Assembly (NCBI GenBank): GCA_012295275.1
Contig: CM022666.1
Location: forward strand, 8,824,423 to 8,888,422
Direction: 5' to 3'
Length of the DNA: 64,000 nucleotides
Source of the DNA: Chrysomallon squamiferum
Taxonomy: Eukaryota; Mollusca; Gastropoda; Neomphalida; Peltospiridae
Position 1 is the stretch's first letter. Every line of letters starts with the position of its first letter. This document shows, one piece after another, positions 53,447-63,367 of this stretch. A model generated the notes under the pieces. The model was given only the letters and a program-made list of their open reading frames with translations. It made no database searches and was not told where the DNA came from. The position numbers and the translations under genes were made by a program.

Positions 53447-54329
53447 AAATTGGGCGTCCAGAATTATATTGCATACAAAGTAACAATCAGTTCATACAGA
53501 AACCATTCTTTCCATCTGTATCTCTACGTTTTTCTATTGTCTGTCTATCTGACCTATCAGAAGTGCAATATTACGTAGTGTTCTCCGTGCAAATAAAGCA
53601 GTCTTGTTGCTGAATAATTGTCTTGTTCTGGCAGGCTGTTATGATCTGCTCAGTTTAATAACATTTCATGTCAAAGAGAATTGTATCAGTAAGCCTGAGC
53701 TGATAATTTAACTTTTATTCAGTTTCCTGAAATGAAAATATGAAAATGTACTATCTAATAATAGACATATATATGCAAAAGACAGACAGACAGAAACACA
53801 CACACACACACACACATAGATGCACAAATACGTAATAAGCCAGTTGATATATAAAACTATTATTTCTTACAACTGACATTGTTAAAGATATAAGTTTTGC
53901 AAAACTGAACGGAAAACGTCTACAATCTATAAATGATAATTAACTTATACTGAGGCATATTTATATCATATATAAACTAACAAAGATATTTTTTTTGAAA
54001 TTTCTAATAGTCTTTTGTAATACGTACTGGCATGTCAGATGTATATTGTAAAAACGTGACCCAGGGGCATCTCAGCACTCTGTTCTCAGTACAGTAAATT
54101 TGTGTTCCTACCATCATTTTAATTATTCTCCAAAATTTGGGAATCAAATGTTTGATGATGATACCAGCAAAACCAACAGCAACAACTACAACTATAACAA
54201 CAACAATAATAATAATAATTAAATGATTCATAAAATTACAAAAGCAAGACCACTACCACCATCACAGCAACAACTACGACAACAAAAAATAACAATAACG
54301 ACGACAACAACAACAACAACAACAACAAC

Positions 54330-54375
<46 letters not shown>

Positions 54376-54609
54376 TATTTAGTTTCTAAATTAAAAATAA
54401 AATTAAAATTAAAATAATTATCTTCATGAAAACGAAAAGCAAATTTTTAAATTATAAATAACTTGTTTCGCTATAATGCGAAAGATTCAAAAATTACGGT
54501 GGAGATGTTTCAGTTAACGGGTATTTCATAACAGAATGTTTGCGTGTGATTGCAAAAGTTCAGAACTTGAATCTTCACCATTTGTCCACGTTATTGTGAA
54601 ATAAAGATT
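53447..54609. other. Spacer between receptor copies 1 and 2
   Basis: AT-rich, with a CA tract at about 53797-53817 and (ACA)n/(AAT)n at 54300-54375. No further exon recognised. Confidence 0.5.
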
Positions 54610-55671
54610 TCACGAATTCCGAAACACTAGGCTTATTTTCTTTCTAATGGGCTCCATACGTATGGCGCAGACGACGGGGTCCACGACGTAGTTGAAGGTG
54701 AAGATGATGTGCATTACGAGAGACCAGTCGATGTGGTCTTCACGCCAGCAGCCACGCTGCGTCAAGAGGCACACAGTGAAGTAGACGAGAGTGGGCATCC
54801 AGAACAAGATGTATGAAGCACTGAGGATGAAAAATGTGAGAACAAGCTGTCGATTCTTCACAGCATCTAATCGACTTTCTGAGCGGACACGCATCTGACG
54901 TGAAATCTTCGTAAGGACGACGGCGTAGATGACTGGTGTTGCTACAGTGAGGATGATCAGAACTGCAATGAGGTACACTGAGACGTCGAGGGTAGCCGTT
55001 GACAAGACTGAGCACACATCAACGTTACTGTGATACTGCTTCATCTCCAACGTCGAGTACAACAACAAGACTAGAGACAGAAACGTCGACGTGGCGATGA
55101 TAAAACCGTAGGCGAAATTTCTCTTATCGCTGTCCGCCATTCTAAAGTAGAAAGGTTTAAAGACGGCGATCACTTGGTCCACTGCAAGACACAACAACGA
55201 CATCGCCAGAGTCACTGAGAAGACGAAGGTGAGTACAGTGTTGACGAAGACGAACGGACATGTCAGGAAATTAAAGCGTTTGTAGTCCACGAGGTTGAAG
55301 GCTGACGTGACCACGAAGAGGTTGGACGCGGCAAGGATGATGTCTGATACTAACACGGCCAGGAGAGAAAAGCGCGACCTTAGCTGATTGTCGTCCAACT
55401 TTCGCACGATGTCGACGACGAAACAGCCGAAGACAACGGCAACCACAGCGACAAATACGTTGAAGCAGTTGGCAACGTCATTCATATAGACGGCTGATTC
55501 ATTGCTCTGGGCGCTGATGTTGTTTGTTACGTTTACGTTTTCTATCGTGCCGGTTACGTTGTATGGTAAACTGGTTACGTTGTCAAGTAAACTGGTTACG
55601 TTGTCTGGTAAACTGGTTACGTTGTCTACCATTCTGTGAACGTACATCGAAAGTGTCGCATTGTCAGACAT
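54610..55671 (-). CDS. Rhodopsin-like GPCR, tandem copy 2 (orphan, chemoreceptor candidate)
   Basis: 353 residues, single exon, closest paralogue of copy 1. Start: ATG at 55671 with A at -3; the frame extends only to a TTG upstream. Eight N-x-S/T sites (N4, 17, 24, 31, 38, 47, 51, 57), five 7-residue repeats at 16-50. TM1 about 66-90, D110 in TM2, C138 at the top of TM3, DQV 165-167, ECL2 C220, FWMP 290-293, DPVVC 331-335, extra ECL3 C308. TM3 end, ICL2, TM6 and TM7 are nearly identical to copy 1. TM4-ECL2-TM5 is diverged (HSNVDVCSVLSTATLDV against PREDRVCSVITKAIIEL). The C-tail (RKKISLVFRNS) differs after KKI. It probably arose with copy 1 by recent tandem duplication; function is unknown. 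Confidence 0.93.
   Translation of the reverse strand: MSDNATLSMYVHRMVDNVTSLPDNVTSLLDNVTSLPYNVTGTIENVNVTNNISAQSNESAVYMNDVANCFNVFVAVVAVVFGCFVVDIVRKLDDNQLRSRFSLLAVLVSDIILAASNLFVVTSAFNLVDYKRFNFLTCPFVFVNTVLTFVFSVTLAMSLLCLAVDQVIAVFKPFYFRMADSDKRNFAYGFIIATSTFLSLVLLLYSTLEMKQYHSNVDVCSVLSTATLDVSVYLIAVLIILTVATPVIYAVVLTKISRQMRVRSESRLDAVKNRQLVLTFFILSASYILFWMPTLVYFTVCLLTQRGCWREDHIDWSLVMHIIFTFNYVVDPVVCAIRMEPIRKKISLVFRNS
55522..55626 (-). repeat. Coding 21-bp repeat, 5 units (sequon heptads)
   Basis: Residues 16-50 are DNVTSLP, DNVTSLL, DNVTSLP, YNVTGTI and ENVNVTN. The first three are near-identical at DNA level, indicating recent slippage or unequal exchange. Confidence 0.92.
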
Positions 55672-55787
55672 AGTGTTCTTTAATTTCAACAATACAAATG
55701 TTACTTATCTTGCTATCGTATCAGTTACACAAACTTGATATTTGTTTCCTTGGTAACAATTATATATTACTGAGATTCCCTCTTAAC
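55672..55787 (-). promoter_or_regulatory. 5' flank shared with copy 1, with X-box-like site
   Basis: Counterpart of 53334-53446. The X-box-like GTTACCAAGGAAAC (minus strand) is at 55744-55757, again 73 bp from the ATG. Flanking positions have changed more than the motif. Confidence 0.4.
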
Positions 55788-56072
55788 AAAAACAATTGTT
55801 GAAAACCTTAATTATTCGACTAATAAATCTAAACTTCTGTCTCTTTATATATCTATCTATGAATATTTCTCTCTGGTCTGTCTGTCTCGCTCTGTCCAGT
55901 CTGAAGCAGTGAAGGTAGAAATGTTTCTACTGTCTTGTTCTGAATTAATTACGTTCACTTCCTCGTGCTGATGTCTTCTGAATTTAATAATAATATCATG
56001 TAAATCAATATTTTGTACGTCAAAAGAATAATAGACTAAAGTGTTATTCAGTTTCGTGTAACTAAAAGATGA

Positions 56073-56131
<59 letters not shown>

Positions 56132-56488
56132 TAACAATAACAATAATAATAGTAACAAAAAATAAAACAACGATAATAATAAAAACAACAATAGCAATAC
56201 CAATGAATCTCAATAGGAAAACAACAACAGCGACAATAATAATAATAACACAACCATATCTGCATACTGTTTGTATAAAGATTCAGAAATTCGGGTCAAG
56301 CGTGCTGGATTACTGGTATGATGCCTATAGTAGTAATAGTAATAGTAGTTATAATAGAGGTAGTAGTAGTAGTAGTAGTAGTAACAGTAGAAGCAATTGT
56401 AAGACTAATAATAGTAGTACTGCTAGCAGTAGCAATAGCAATAGTAGTAGTAGTAATAGTAGTAGCAGCAGCAGCAGAGTAGTAGCAC

Positions 56489-56526
<38 letters not shown>

Positions 56527-56619
56527 ATAGTAGTAGAAGAAGCAGAAGCAGTAGCAGTGTTAGTAATAGCAGTACCTGTTGATCTTGTGTTATTACTGTA
56601 GTTGTTGTTGTTGTTAGTT
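55788..56619. other. Spacer with (AAT)n and AGT triplets
   Basis: (AAT)n at about 56075-56130, degenerate AGT/AGC triplets at 56328-56545 and (GTT)n at 56600-56615, directly abutting the stop of copy 3. Low-complexity frames on both strands are artefacts. Confidence 0.7.
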
Positions 56620-57579
56620 TTATTTGCCAAGACAAAAAGAGATTCGTATTCGTTTCCTTATTGGTTCCATTCTTACCGCGCAGACGATGGGGTCAACCAG
56701 GTAGTTAAAGGTGAAGATGATGTGCATGATGAGGGAAATATTAAGCGTCTTCACGTCCCAGCAGGTGGCGCTGATGAAGCAATATGCGAAGTAAATCAAT
56801 ATCGGCATCCAGAACATTATATAGGTGGCGCTGAGCAGGAAGAAACTCCTCACCAGTTTTCGATTTTTCACAAATTCAGTTCTGTTCTCGGACGCTACGC
56901 GGCCTGATTTAGATATCTTCGCCAAGATGACGGCGTAGATGCACGGTGTGATGAACGCCAGTGACGCCAGACAGATGACGAGGTAGAGGGAGACGTCGAA
57001 CAACACACTGGACAAACTACGACAGCTCGGCAGCACGGTGGACCTCTCCGCTGTGAGCTGCAGGCTGCAAGCTACAATGACGACAGTGATTAGTGGCGGA
57101 GGGGAAAACACTATGGCGCTGTAGATGTATTTACGTCGAATGCTCTGTGTGGTTCTGAAGTAGAGCGGTCTGAACACTGCAATCACCTGATCGACAGCCA
57201 GACACAGCAGGGACAGAGCGAGAGACAGGGAGAAAACCGACGACAGCAGCATGTTAACGTAGACGAAGTAACACGACAGATAATTGAATCTTTCTATGTC
57301 TACCAGTTTGAGCAGGGAGATGAGTTCGGTGAGGTTGGAGGCGGCCAGGATGACGTCACAGATGAGGACGCTAAGCAGAGAGAAACGAGACAGAAGCTCG
57401 TCATCGTCGAGTTTCCTGACGATGTTGATAACGAAACAACCGATGATAATGGACGCGATTGCAATGATGACGTGCACGCAATTGATGACGTCGGAGATGA
57501 AATTCGGAGTCGGATCCGAATTTCCTAGTCCGTCTGATACGTTGAAAACGCTGATGGACGTCGTCGTGTTGAGAAACAT
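56620..57579 (-). CDS. Rhodopsin-like GPCR, tandem copy 3 (older paralogue)
   Basis: 319 residues, single exon. Start: ATG at 57579 (MFLNTTTS) with G at -3; the upstream frame extends only to a GTG and passes a likely splice acceptor. The N-terminus is short with two sequons (N4, N13) and lacks the heptads. TM1 about 34-54, D75 in TM2, C103 at TM3, DQV 130-132, ECL2 C186, FWMP 256-259, DPIVC 296-300, ECL3 C273: the same unusual motif set as copies 1 and 2. TM4 has a PPP kink (160-162). ICL1 (VRKLDD-ELLSRFSLL), TM6 (FWMPILIYF) and helix 8 (RMEPIRKRI) are the most conserved segments. The stop codon lies inside an AATAAA hexamer. Ligand unknown. A melanocortin/cannabinoid-type DPxxx motif is the only hint of wider kinship and is weak. 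Confidence 0.92.
   Translation of the reverse strand: MFLNTTTSISVFNVSDGLGNSDPTPNFISDVINCVHVIIAIASIIIGCFVINIVRKLDDDELLSRFSLLSVLICDVILAASNLTELISLLKLVDIERFNYLSCYFVYVNMLLSSVFSLSLALSLLCLAVDQVIAVFRPLYFRTTQSIRRKYIYSAIVFSPPPLITVVIVACSLQLTAERSTVLPSCRSLSSVLFDVSLYLVICLASLAFITPCIYAVILAKISKSGRVASENRTEFVKNRKLVRSFFLLSATYIMFWMPILIYFAYCFISATCWDVKTLNISLIMHIIFTFNYLVDPIVCAVRMEPIRKRIRISFCLGK
57351..57358. promoter_or_regulatory. CRE palindrome inside copy 3 CDS
   Basis: TGACGTCA falls at the TM2 Cys-Asp-Val codons, so its presence is explained by protein coding; listed for completeness. Confidence 0.15.
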
Positions 57580-58485
57580 TTCACGATTGTCTGATTTTAT
57601 TGCTAAATAAGTCAACACCTGAAAACAGGACAGAATTTATTGACAGGGTCAAAGGCAATATTAAAATAGCAACAGATATAGAAAGACATAAGAGAGTGAA
57701 TTTGAAGACAGATGTAGAGACAGAGAAAAAATATTGAATTTAAAGATAGGTATACAAAAAGAACCGAGAAATCGTATTTGAAGATTGCCGTGAGCACAGA
57801 AAGAGGCAAGAAATCGAATTTGAAGATTTCTGTAAATTCAGGAAAAGACAGGAAATGAATTTGAATTTGAATATAGTTACCTTTTCACACAATTCTGAAA
57901 AAGGAGAGCAAACAAAACATCACAGATTGTAAATTGTTTATTCTGAAAACGCCTTATTCTAGACCTCCTAGTTTTATTGAAGAGTCTAACTGGGACTTGG
58001 ATTTCAGTGAATTCGCAGTGCTGTATCAAAAGCATTTACAGCCGATGTATTTGTGCACTAGAAAAGCCAAAACTTTCAAAAACACGGTTTCAAATACATT
58101 TTAACTGAAATATTGCCGCTTCAGTTGTGTCAGAATATTAAAAATATCTTGAGTTTATGTCATAAAAAATACTGACGACAACAGTAACAATAAAGCAAAC
58201 GCAACAACAACAGCTATTATAATAATAATTATAATAACAATAATACTGATAATAATAATAACATCAACAATTATTAGAGTCTTAACGCTTCTTGTATGAC
58301 ACTTTCTATTGTGGACACCTGTATATAGACAGTGAAATAATTTTTGTGATTAACTTGTTGTTGTTTCCTCAACTCTGAATTGTTATTATAATAAATCTTC
58401 TTCTAGATTTAATGTATTGGTTATATTATCGTGTTTGCTGTGTTAGTGTTTGTCCGCCATTGTTCCTGCAGCACGTGAAACTGTA
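57580..58485. other. 5' flank of receptor copy 3
   Basis: On the minus strand TCCTGTTTTCAG ends at 57619, 39 nt upstream of the ATG, and is a good 3' splice site (see the putative exon at 60053). The rest is AT-rich with (AAT)n at about 58215-58265. Confidence 0.4.
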
Positions 58486-58544
58486 TGACGTCAAACGAAG
58501 CTAGCTCTACGTCGATTCGCTGACTTCCAAAAGGTTAAAGGTTA
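58486..58544 (-). promoter_or_regulatory. CRE palindrome and DR1-like site, wider spacing
   Basis: TGACGTCA (58486-58493) is accompanied by AGGTTAAAGGTTA (58532-58544), the same two motif types as the composites at 4558, 17011 and 33677 but with a wider gap and the pair in inverted order. It lies about 0.9 kb upstream of the copy 3 ATG. Confidence 0.35.
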
Positions 58545-59929
58545 CGACTGTCGAAAGGCCACAAAAGTTCTGAAATAAAGTTATTGTATTGTAAAGAGAT
58601 TTATCAGTAAAGTGAAAAAGTATGCACGGATGAATGGATGTATTTATGTCTGTCAGTATGTCTGTATGTCTGTATGTTTATGTAAGTTTGTATGTGGGTA
58701 TTAATGTATGTGTTATGTATGCATGTCTTCTGTTTATATATATAATCTTATATTATTTGTAGGGGTTTTGGTGGGGGGTTTGGGTTTGTTTTTGGTTGTT
58801 TTGTTTTTAATTTTGTTTATGCCTATGTATAACGCATATTGGCAAACATTCATTATTTTAAAATTATTTGAAGACACATCTGTTAAATATATGTTTATAC
58901 TTATGGAGAGATACCTTGAAATATATATATCGACCTATCTCTCCATAAGTATAAACATTTATAGACAAAAGCAAAAACAAACAAAATAAAATAAAAACAA
59001 ACCAAAAACAAATATACAAAAAAAACCACTAAAACAAACACAGAGAAAGGAATAATAAAAGACTATCGGTGAAACCAAGAGATTCAGTAGTATGGGTGGA
59101 GGGGCGAACGATTGGACAGACAAACAAACAAAACTAAAGCAAAGATATATAAGTATTCAAAACACAGAAAATCAAACTGTTCGTACCTATAACGAAAACA
59201 GGTTAATAACGGTAACATATAACTTTTCTTAATTCGAGTTTCTTTTAACTCCAGCAGTACGTATTTCATGACTATTTTGATATATTTTATATTCTTAATA
59301 ATGCACCACATTTTTAATAATGCACAAAAATAAATCAACAAATAAATAAAATTTGATCGTAAAGACCATTATTATTCATGCGGGTGCTTTATTTTATTGT
59401 GCAGCAAATTACATAAATCCGAACTTCCTATAACACTGATAAAACGTACAGGTTTCATTACCTTACTGGGAGAATTATTTTTATTTATTTATTTATTTAT
59501 TTTATTTCATTTTATTTTATTTTATTTTGTATCTAACGGCGTTTCAACTGAATACCGGTATTTACCGTATTCGTAGAAACAACCGCGCGACGTTTCTTTC
59601 CTTGAGTCGGGGATTAACCGACGATTTTTTGAAGTCTTCCATTTACTTTTTCCATCAAACTTTTCAAAGTAAAGATAATAAATTTTGAAAGGGGACTGTG
59701 TTTACTATTGAATATTTTTTATTATTATATGTCGTAAGAAAAAACCACCAAAGAAACAAAACAAAAAACCCAGCATATTTGATTTTCCGTTAAAACGCGA
59801 CAGACAAATAATTTCATAATTAGAATGAACATTTTAAAAATTCATGTCAGCAAGAAACCAAAACAAAACAAACAAACAAATAAAAAATAATTTAAAATGT
59901 TTCTAATTGAAAGAAATAAAGAAAACGAG

Positions 59930-59961
<32 letters not shown>

Positions 59962-60052
59962 TACAAGAAGAAGAAGACGACGATATGATGAATAAGAAAC
60001 GTAAGAACGAAAAGGAGAAGAAGACAAAACGAAGAAGAAGAAATATTCTTAC
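58545..60052. other. AT-rich DNA, possible first intron of receptor copy 3
   Basis: GT-rich 58620-58735, hairpin at 58891, AAAC-rich 58975-59040 and (CA)n at 59930-59958. If the splice sites at 60052 and 57619 are used, this is part of a 2.4-kb intron on the minus strand. No other gene seen. Confidence 0.35.
58891..58958. repeat. Perfect 23-bp-stem hairpin, 22-nt loop
   Basis: 58891-58913 (starts atgtttatacttatgg) is the exact reverse complement of 58936-58958. The loop contains an (AT)n run. It could be a palindromic transposon tip, a snapback mutation or a small-RNA precursor. Confidence 0.9.
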
Positions 60053-60240
60053 CTGTTGACAAAGTCGTCTGTTATCTCTCTCACTTTTTATTTTCAGCAA
60101 ACTTTTACGCATTAAAATACTTTTTTTGTACAAAGTGATATCTTCTGAGCGAGTGTTGAAAACACGTGCTAAACAGAAGTCTTCTTTCAACACGCGAGCT
60201 TTTGTACTTTGATTCACGTGTCTGTCTTATCGGTCATTGG
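60053..60240 (-). other. Putative 5' UTR exon of receptor copy 3
   Basis: The minus strand reads GTCAACAG|GTAAGAATA with the junction at 60053/60052, a near-consensus 5' splice site. The only good acceptor found before the copy 3 ATG is at 57619. An inverted CCAAT box (ATTGG on plus, 60236-60240) could mark a promoter. Exon start unknown; the model is inference. Confidence 0.3.
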
Positions 60241-61469
60241 TCAGTTTGGACACTAACACCTGCTTACAGTCTAGGTGTGGTCATTTTGGATTTATTAATT
60301 TTTACTTTTAAGTATATATTTTTTACGTTTGTGACCGTAAATGATGGCAGAGTTTATATATGTTTTTCTCTTCCTGTATGTTTGCGTACGTTTCTGTTTG
60401 ACGAATAAAGATGTATGTAAGTGTGTATGTACGCATTAAATGTGTTTGAATATGTACGTACGTATGTATGAGTTTATGCACGTATTATATATATGTTTGT
60501 GAATGTGCCCGTATGTGTCTGTGTATATGTATGTATGTGTGTATGTTTGTGTGTATGTCTGTAGGTGTACATCTCTCTATATAATTATGTATTTACGTAT
60601 GTAGATGGATGGACGGAAAATGATAGATGATTAGATGCATGAATAATTGGATGGATGGATGGATGGATGGATGGATGAGGGATGGATGGATGGATGGAAG
60701 TGAAAAATTAATATTAATTACAGGTTGTAATAGACTAACACGCAGGTTGTTTGTTGTTTTGACACTGATATAAATAACATTGCTGCTGCTCTTTTCATAA
60801 CTGGACATGGTTTATTTAAAAAAAAAAAATTGTGTTCGCGCCGTAATTAACAAAACAGATGTTCCCATAATGAAATCCGATTTTACTTAGCGTTCGTTCG
60901 TTATCTCAGAGTGGATTTGTTTTCAGAAAACACATTTTTACAAAGACATCGACTACAACGACAATAGTTTTGCCGTTCCCTTTATTCTTGCTTTCTCGCT
61001 TGATAGCATTGTATGGTTTGGCCTTTTAAATATGATTTTTTGTGGGGGTTTTTCATTTCTTTTTTTAGTATAATATAATTTTATCGATTTATAGAATGTT
61101 TGTCTACATGGTGTAACGTATAGATTTGTACATGTCTGTGTGTCTGTTTGTATCTCTGTTTATTTAAAAGGTAGAGACAAGAAATGGTCATATAAATAAA
61201 TATTGTTAGCAAATAATACACATACACACTTATCTACTCAGATCACTCACATATATTCATTGTATTTTATAGTAAAACATTGTCACATTTTTATGGCTGT
61301 GGGATATTGATTACTTATAGTTTACTAATGAGATTTGAAACCAAATACATCACCTTTTAAATCTAGAAATTATTATTCTTAATATATTTGTTAATAAAAA
61401 CTGAAAGTTTCTTTTGAATACACTATTGATTCAGAACTATTTCAAAGCACATAATGTCTAAAACAAATT
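60241..61469. other. AT-rich DNA with (GTAT)n and (GGAT)n
   Basis: GTAT/GT-rich 60415-60570 and GGAT units at about 60648-60700. The rest is AT-rich single-copy DNA without a recognisable gene. Confidence 0.5.
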
Positions 61470-62240
61470 ACAACATTTGTGCTTGTTCCTTTCAATTCAG
61501 CTATTACAGGCCTCTTCAACACTGGTATTCTCTAAATCGATATAATAATATTTATAAATTCTACTGAACAGTTTTCTATTTTTAGAGAACATCCAAATAG
61601 TAATAATATTTTTGACTGAAGTAATGAAAACCCTTTTTTTTTTTTTTTATATTTGAACTTATACTTCATGAAAGATAGATATTAAATTAAACAATTCGTC
61701 ACAATACAAAAATAAATGGCTCAAATCTTTGTCTTCCTTCAAACACACTGGACATACACTAGATGAGATTTTGCCTATTTATACAATTAACATTATGTGT
61801 ATGTTAAATGATGTGCTACTCTGAAATCTATGTCAATAAATTCAGCAAATGAATCACTACAGTCTATCATTTCCAAACTGGTTCCCACAATATATCAAAC
61901 CCAAGCTCTGTCCACTTTTCTTCACATGTACGTGATTTAACATTTTTAGGAAACAAAATTGAATAAATTAATTTAACTGTAAATTCATTGACATTTATCA
62001 TTTCATTATTATGAAATAGAAATAAATCTTTAATAAGTGTTAATCTCTTATCATTTCTATTCAACTTTTCTATTCATCTGGATTTGATTTCAAAACAACT
62101 TTGTAAGCAATATAAATTTGTTTTGGGGGTAATTCTAGATATTTTTCATGAATAATGTCAACAACAGCAGAAAAGGGGAGAAACACTGAAATTACTTCCT
62201 ATGCTATATCAGTCACTTTGACTAGTAATAATTTGCTTTT
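61470..62240 (-). mobile_element. Decayed non-LTR retrotransposon ORF2 C-terminus
   Basis: Read on the minus strand in shifting frames, this encodes fragments typical of the region after the reverse transcriptase of L1/Tx1-like ORF2 proteins. In order these are LELPPKQIYIAYKVVLK (about 62150-62100), EEKWTELGFDILWEPVWK (about 61920-61867), FIDIDFRVAHHLTYT (about 61845-61800), and a zinc-knuckle CPVCLKEDKDLSHLFLYC (about 61754-61701) of pattern C-x2-C-x8-H-x4-C. Stops and at least two frameshifts separate them. No RT core, target-site duplication or tail was found. It is an old, inactive relic in the same orientation as the receptors. Confidence 0.72.
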
Positions 62241-62308
62241 ATATTTAATGAAGGCTGAGACAATGTTTCTTCGAGTGGGAAAATATGTTCTCCATTAGTA
62301 ACATAGTC

Positions 62309-62326
62309 CCATTACACCATGGAACC
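62309..62326 (-). pseudogene. tRNA-Gln 5'-end fragment
   Basis: The minus strand reads GGTTCCATGGTGTAATGG, 18 nt identical to the first 18 nt of the intact tRNA-Gln gene. Nothing of the remaining tRNA follows. It may be a retrotransposon-primed tRNA fragment or the tip of a tRNA-Gln-derived SINE. Confidence 0.6.
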
Positions 62327-62715
62327 AACTATATGATGATAATAAGTACAAAAGCATTTCTGAAAACCTTTTAGACAAGGCACTGAAATATTAGTACTGA
62401 AGATATTAATATAATTTATTACTCATTCTTGTCCTTGGTGATGACTCTAAACGAAATCTTGATGCTGTGACGCAGCTGTTGGTTATCAGGTTTCTTTTAA
62501 ACGTGGTGAGTCTTAGTGCAGTAAGCGTGACACTGAAATAACTAGAGAATAAAGCGACCATTAACATCTCAGCAGTGATTCACAGATTTCTGACCTCTAA
62601 CTGTATCAGACGTTCCCAGAAACCAGACTTCAGACATGGGCAAACCACAGTTTAGGGATTAAAGAACATGCAAGACACGTCTTAGTATGTTGGATCAGTC
62701 CTTGTTACTGTATCA
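62327..62715. other. Single-copy spacer
   Basis: No gene recognised. Confidence 0.45.
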
Positions 62716-63367
62716 GCCATTATACACACCATTCATCATTATATACACCATTCATTACATTATACACACCATTCATTACATTATACACATCATTCATCAT
62801 TATATACACCATTCATTACATTATACACACCATTCATTACATTATATACACCATTCATTACATTATACACACCATTCATTACATTATACACACCATTCAT
62901 TACATTATACACACCATTCATTACATTATACACACCATTCATCATTATATACACCATTCATTACATTACACACACCATTCATCATTATATACATCATTCA
63001 TTACATTATACACACCATTCATTACATTATATACACCATTCATCCATTATATACATAATTTATCCATTATATACACCATTCATTCATTATATACGCCATT
63101 CATCATTATATACGCCATTCATCCATTATATACACCATTCATTCATTATATACGCCATTCATCATTATATACGCCATTCAAACATTATATACACAATTCA
63201 TCATTATATACACAATTCATCAATTATATACGCCATTCATCATTATATACGCCATTCAAACATTATATACGCCATTCAACCATTATATACGCCATTCTGC
63301 CATTATGTACGCCATTCAACCATTATATACGCCATTCAGTAATTATATACGCCATTCAGCCATTATC
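62716..63367. repeat. 19-21-bp minisatellite, about 32 copies
   Basis: The left half is dominated by 21-bp units (acattatacacaccattcat plus t). The right half shifts to 19-20-bp units cattatatacgccattca. The 123-codon Thr/His-rich frame is a read-through of the 21-bp part, not a gene. Confidence 0.92.

Noticed and set aside
53334-53486. N-terminal extension of receptor copy 1
   Set aside because: The open frame starts at TTG and the extra residues have no counterpart in copy 2. The MSDNAT Met aligns between copies and has a purine at -3.
54740-55015. Overlapping 91-codon frame inside receptor copy 2
   Set aside because: Shadow of the receptor in another frame. Similar shadows on the plus strand at 52612-53578 and 56602-57610 were also dropped.
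62687-63058. 123-codon Thr/His-rich frame
   Set aside because: Read-through of 21-bp minisatellite units; the frame is lost when the period shifts to 19-20 bp.
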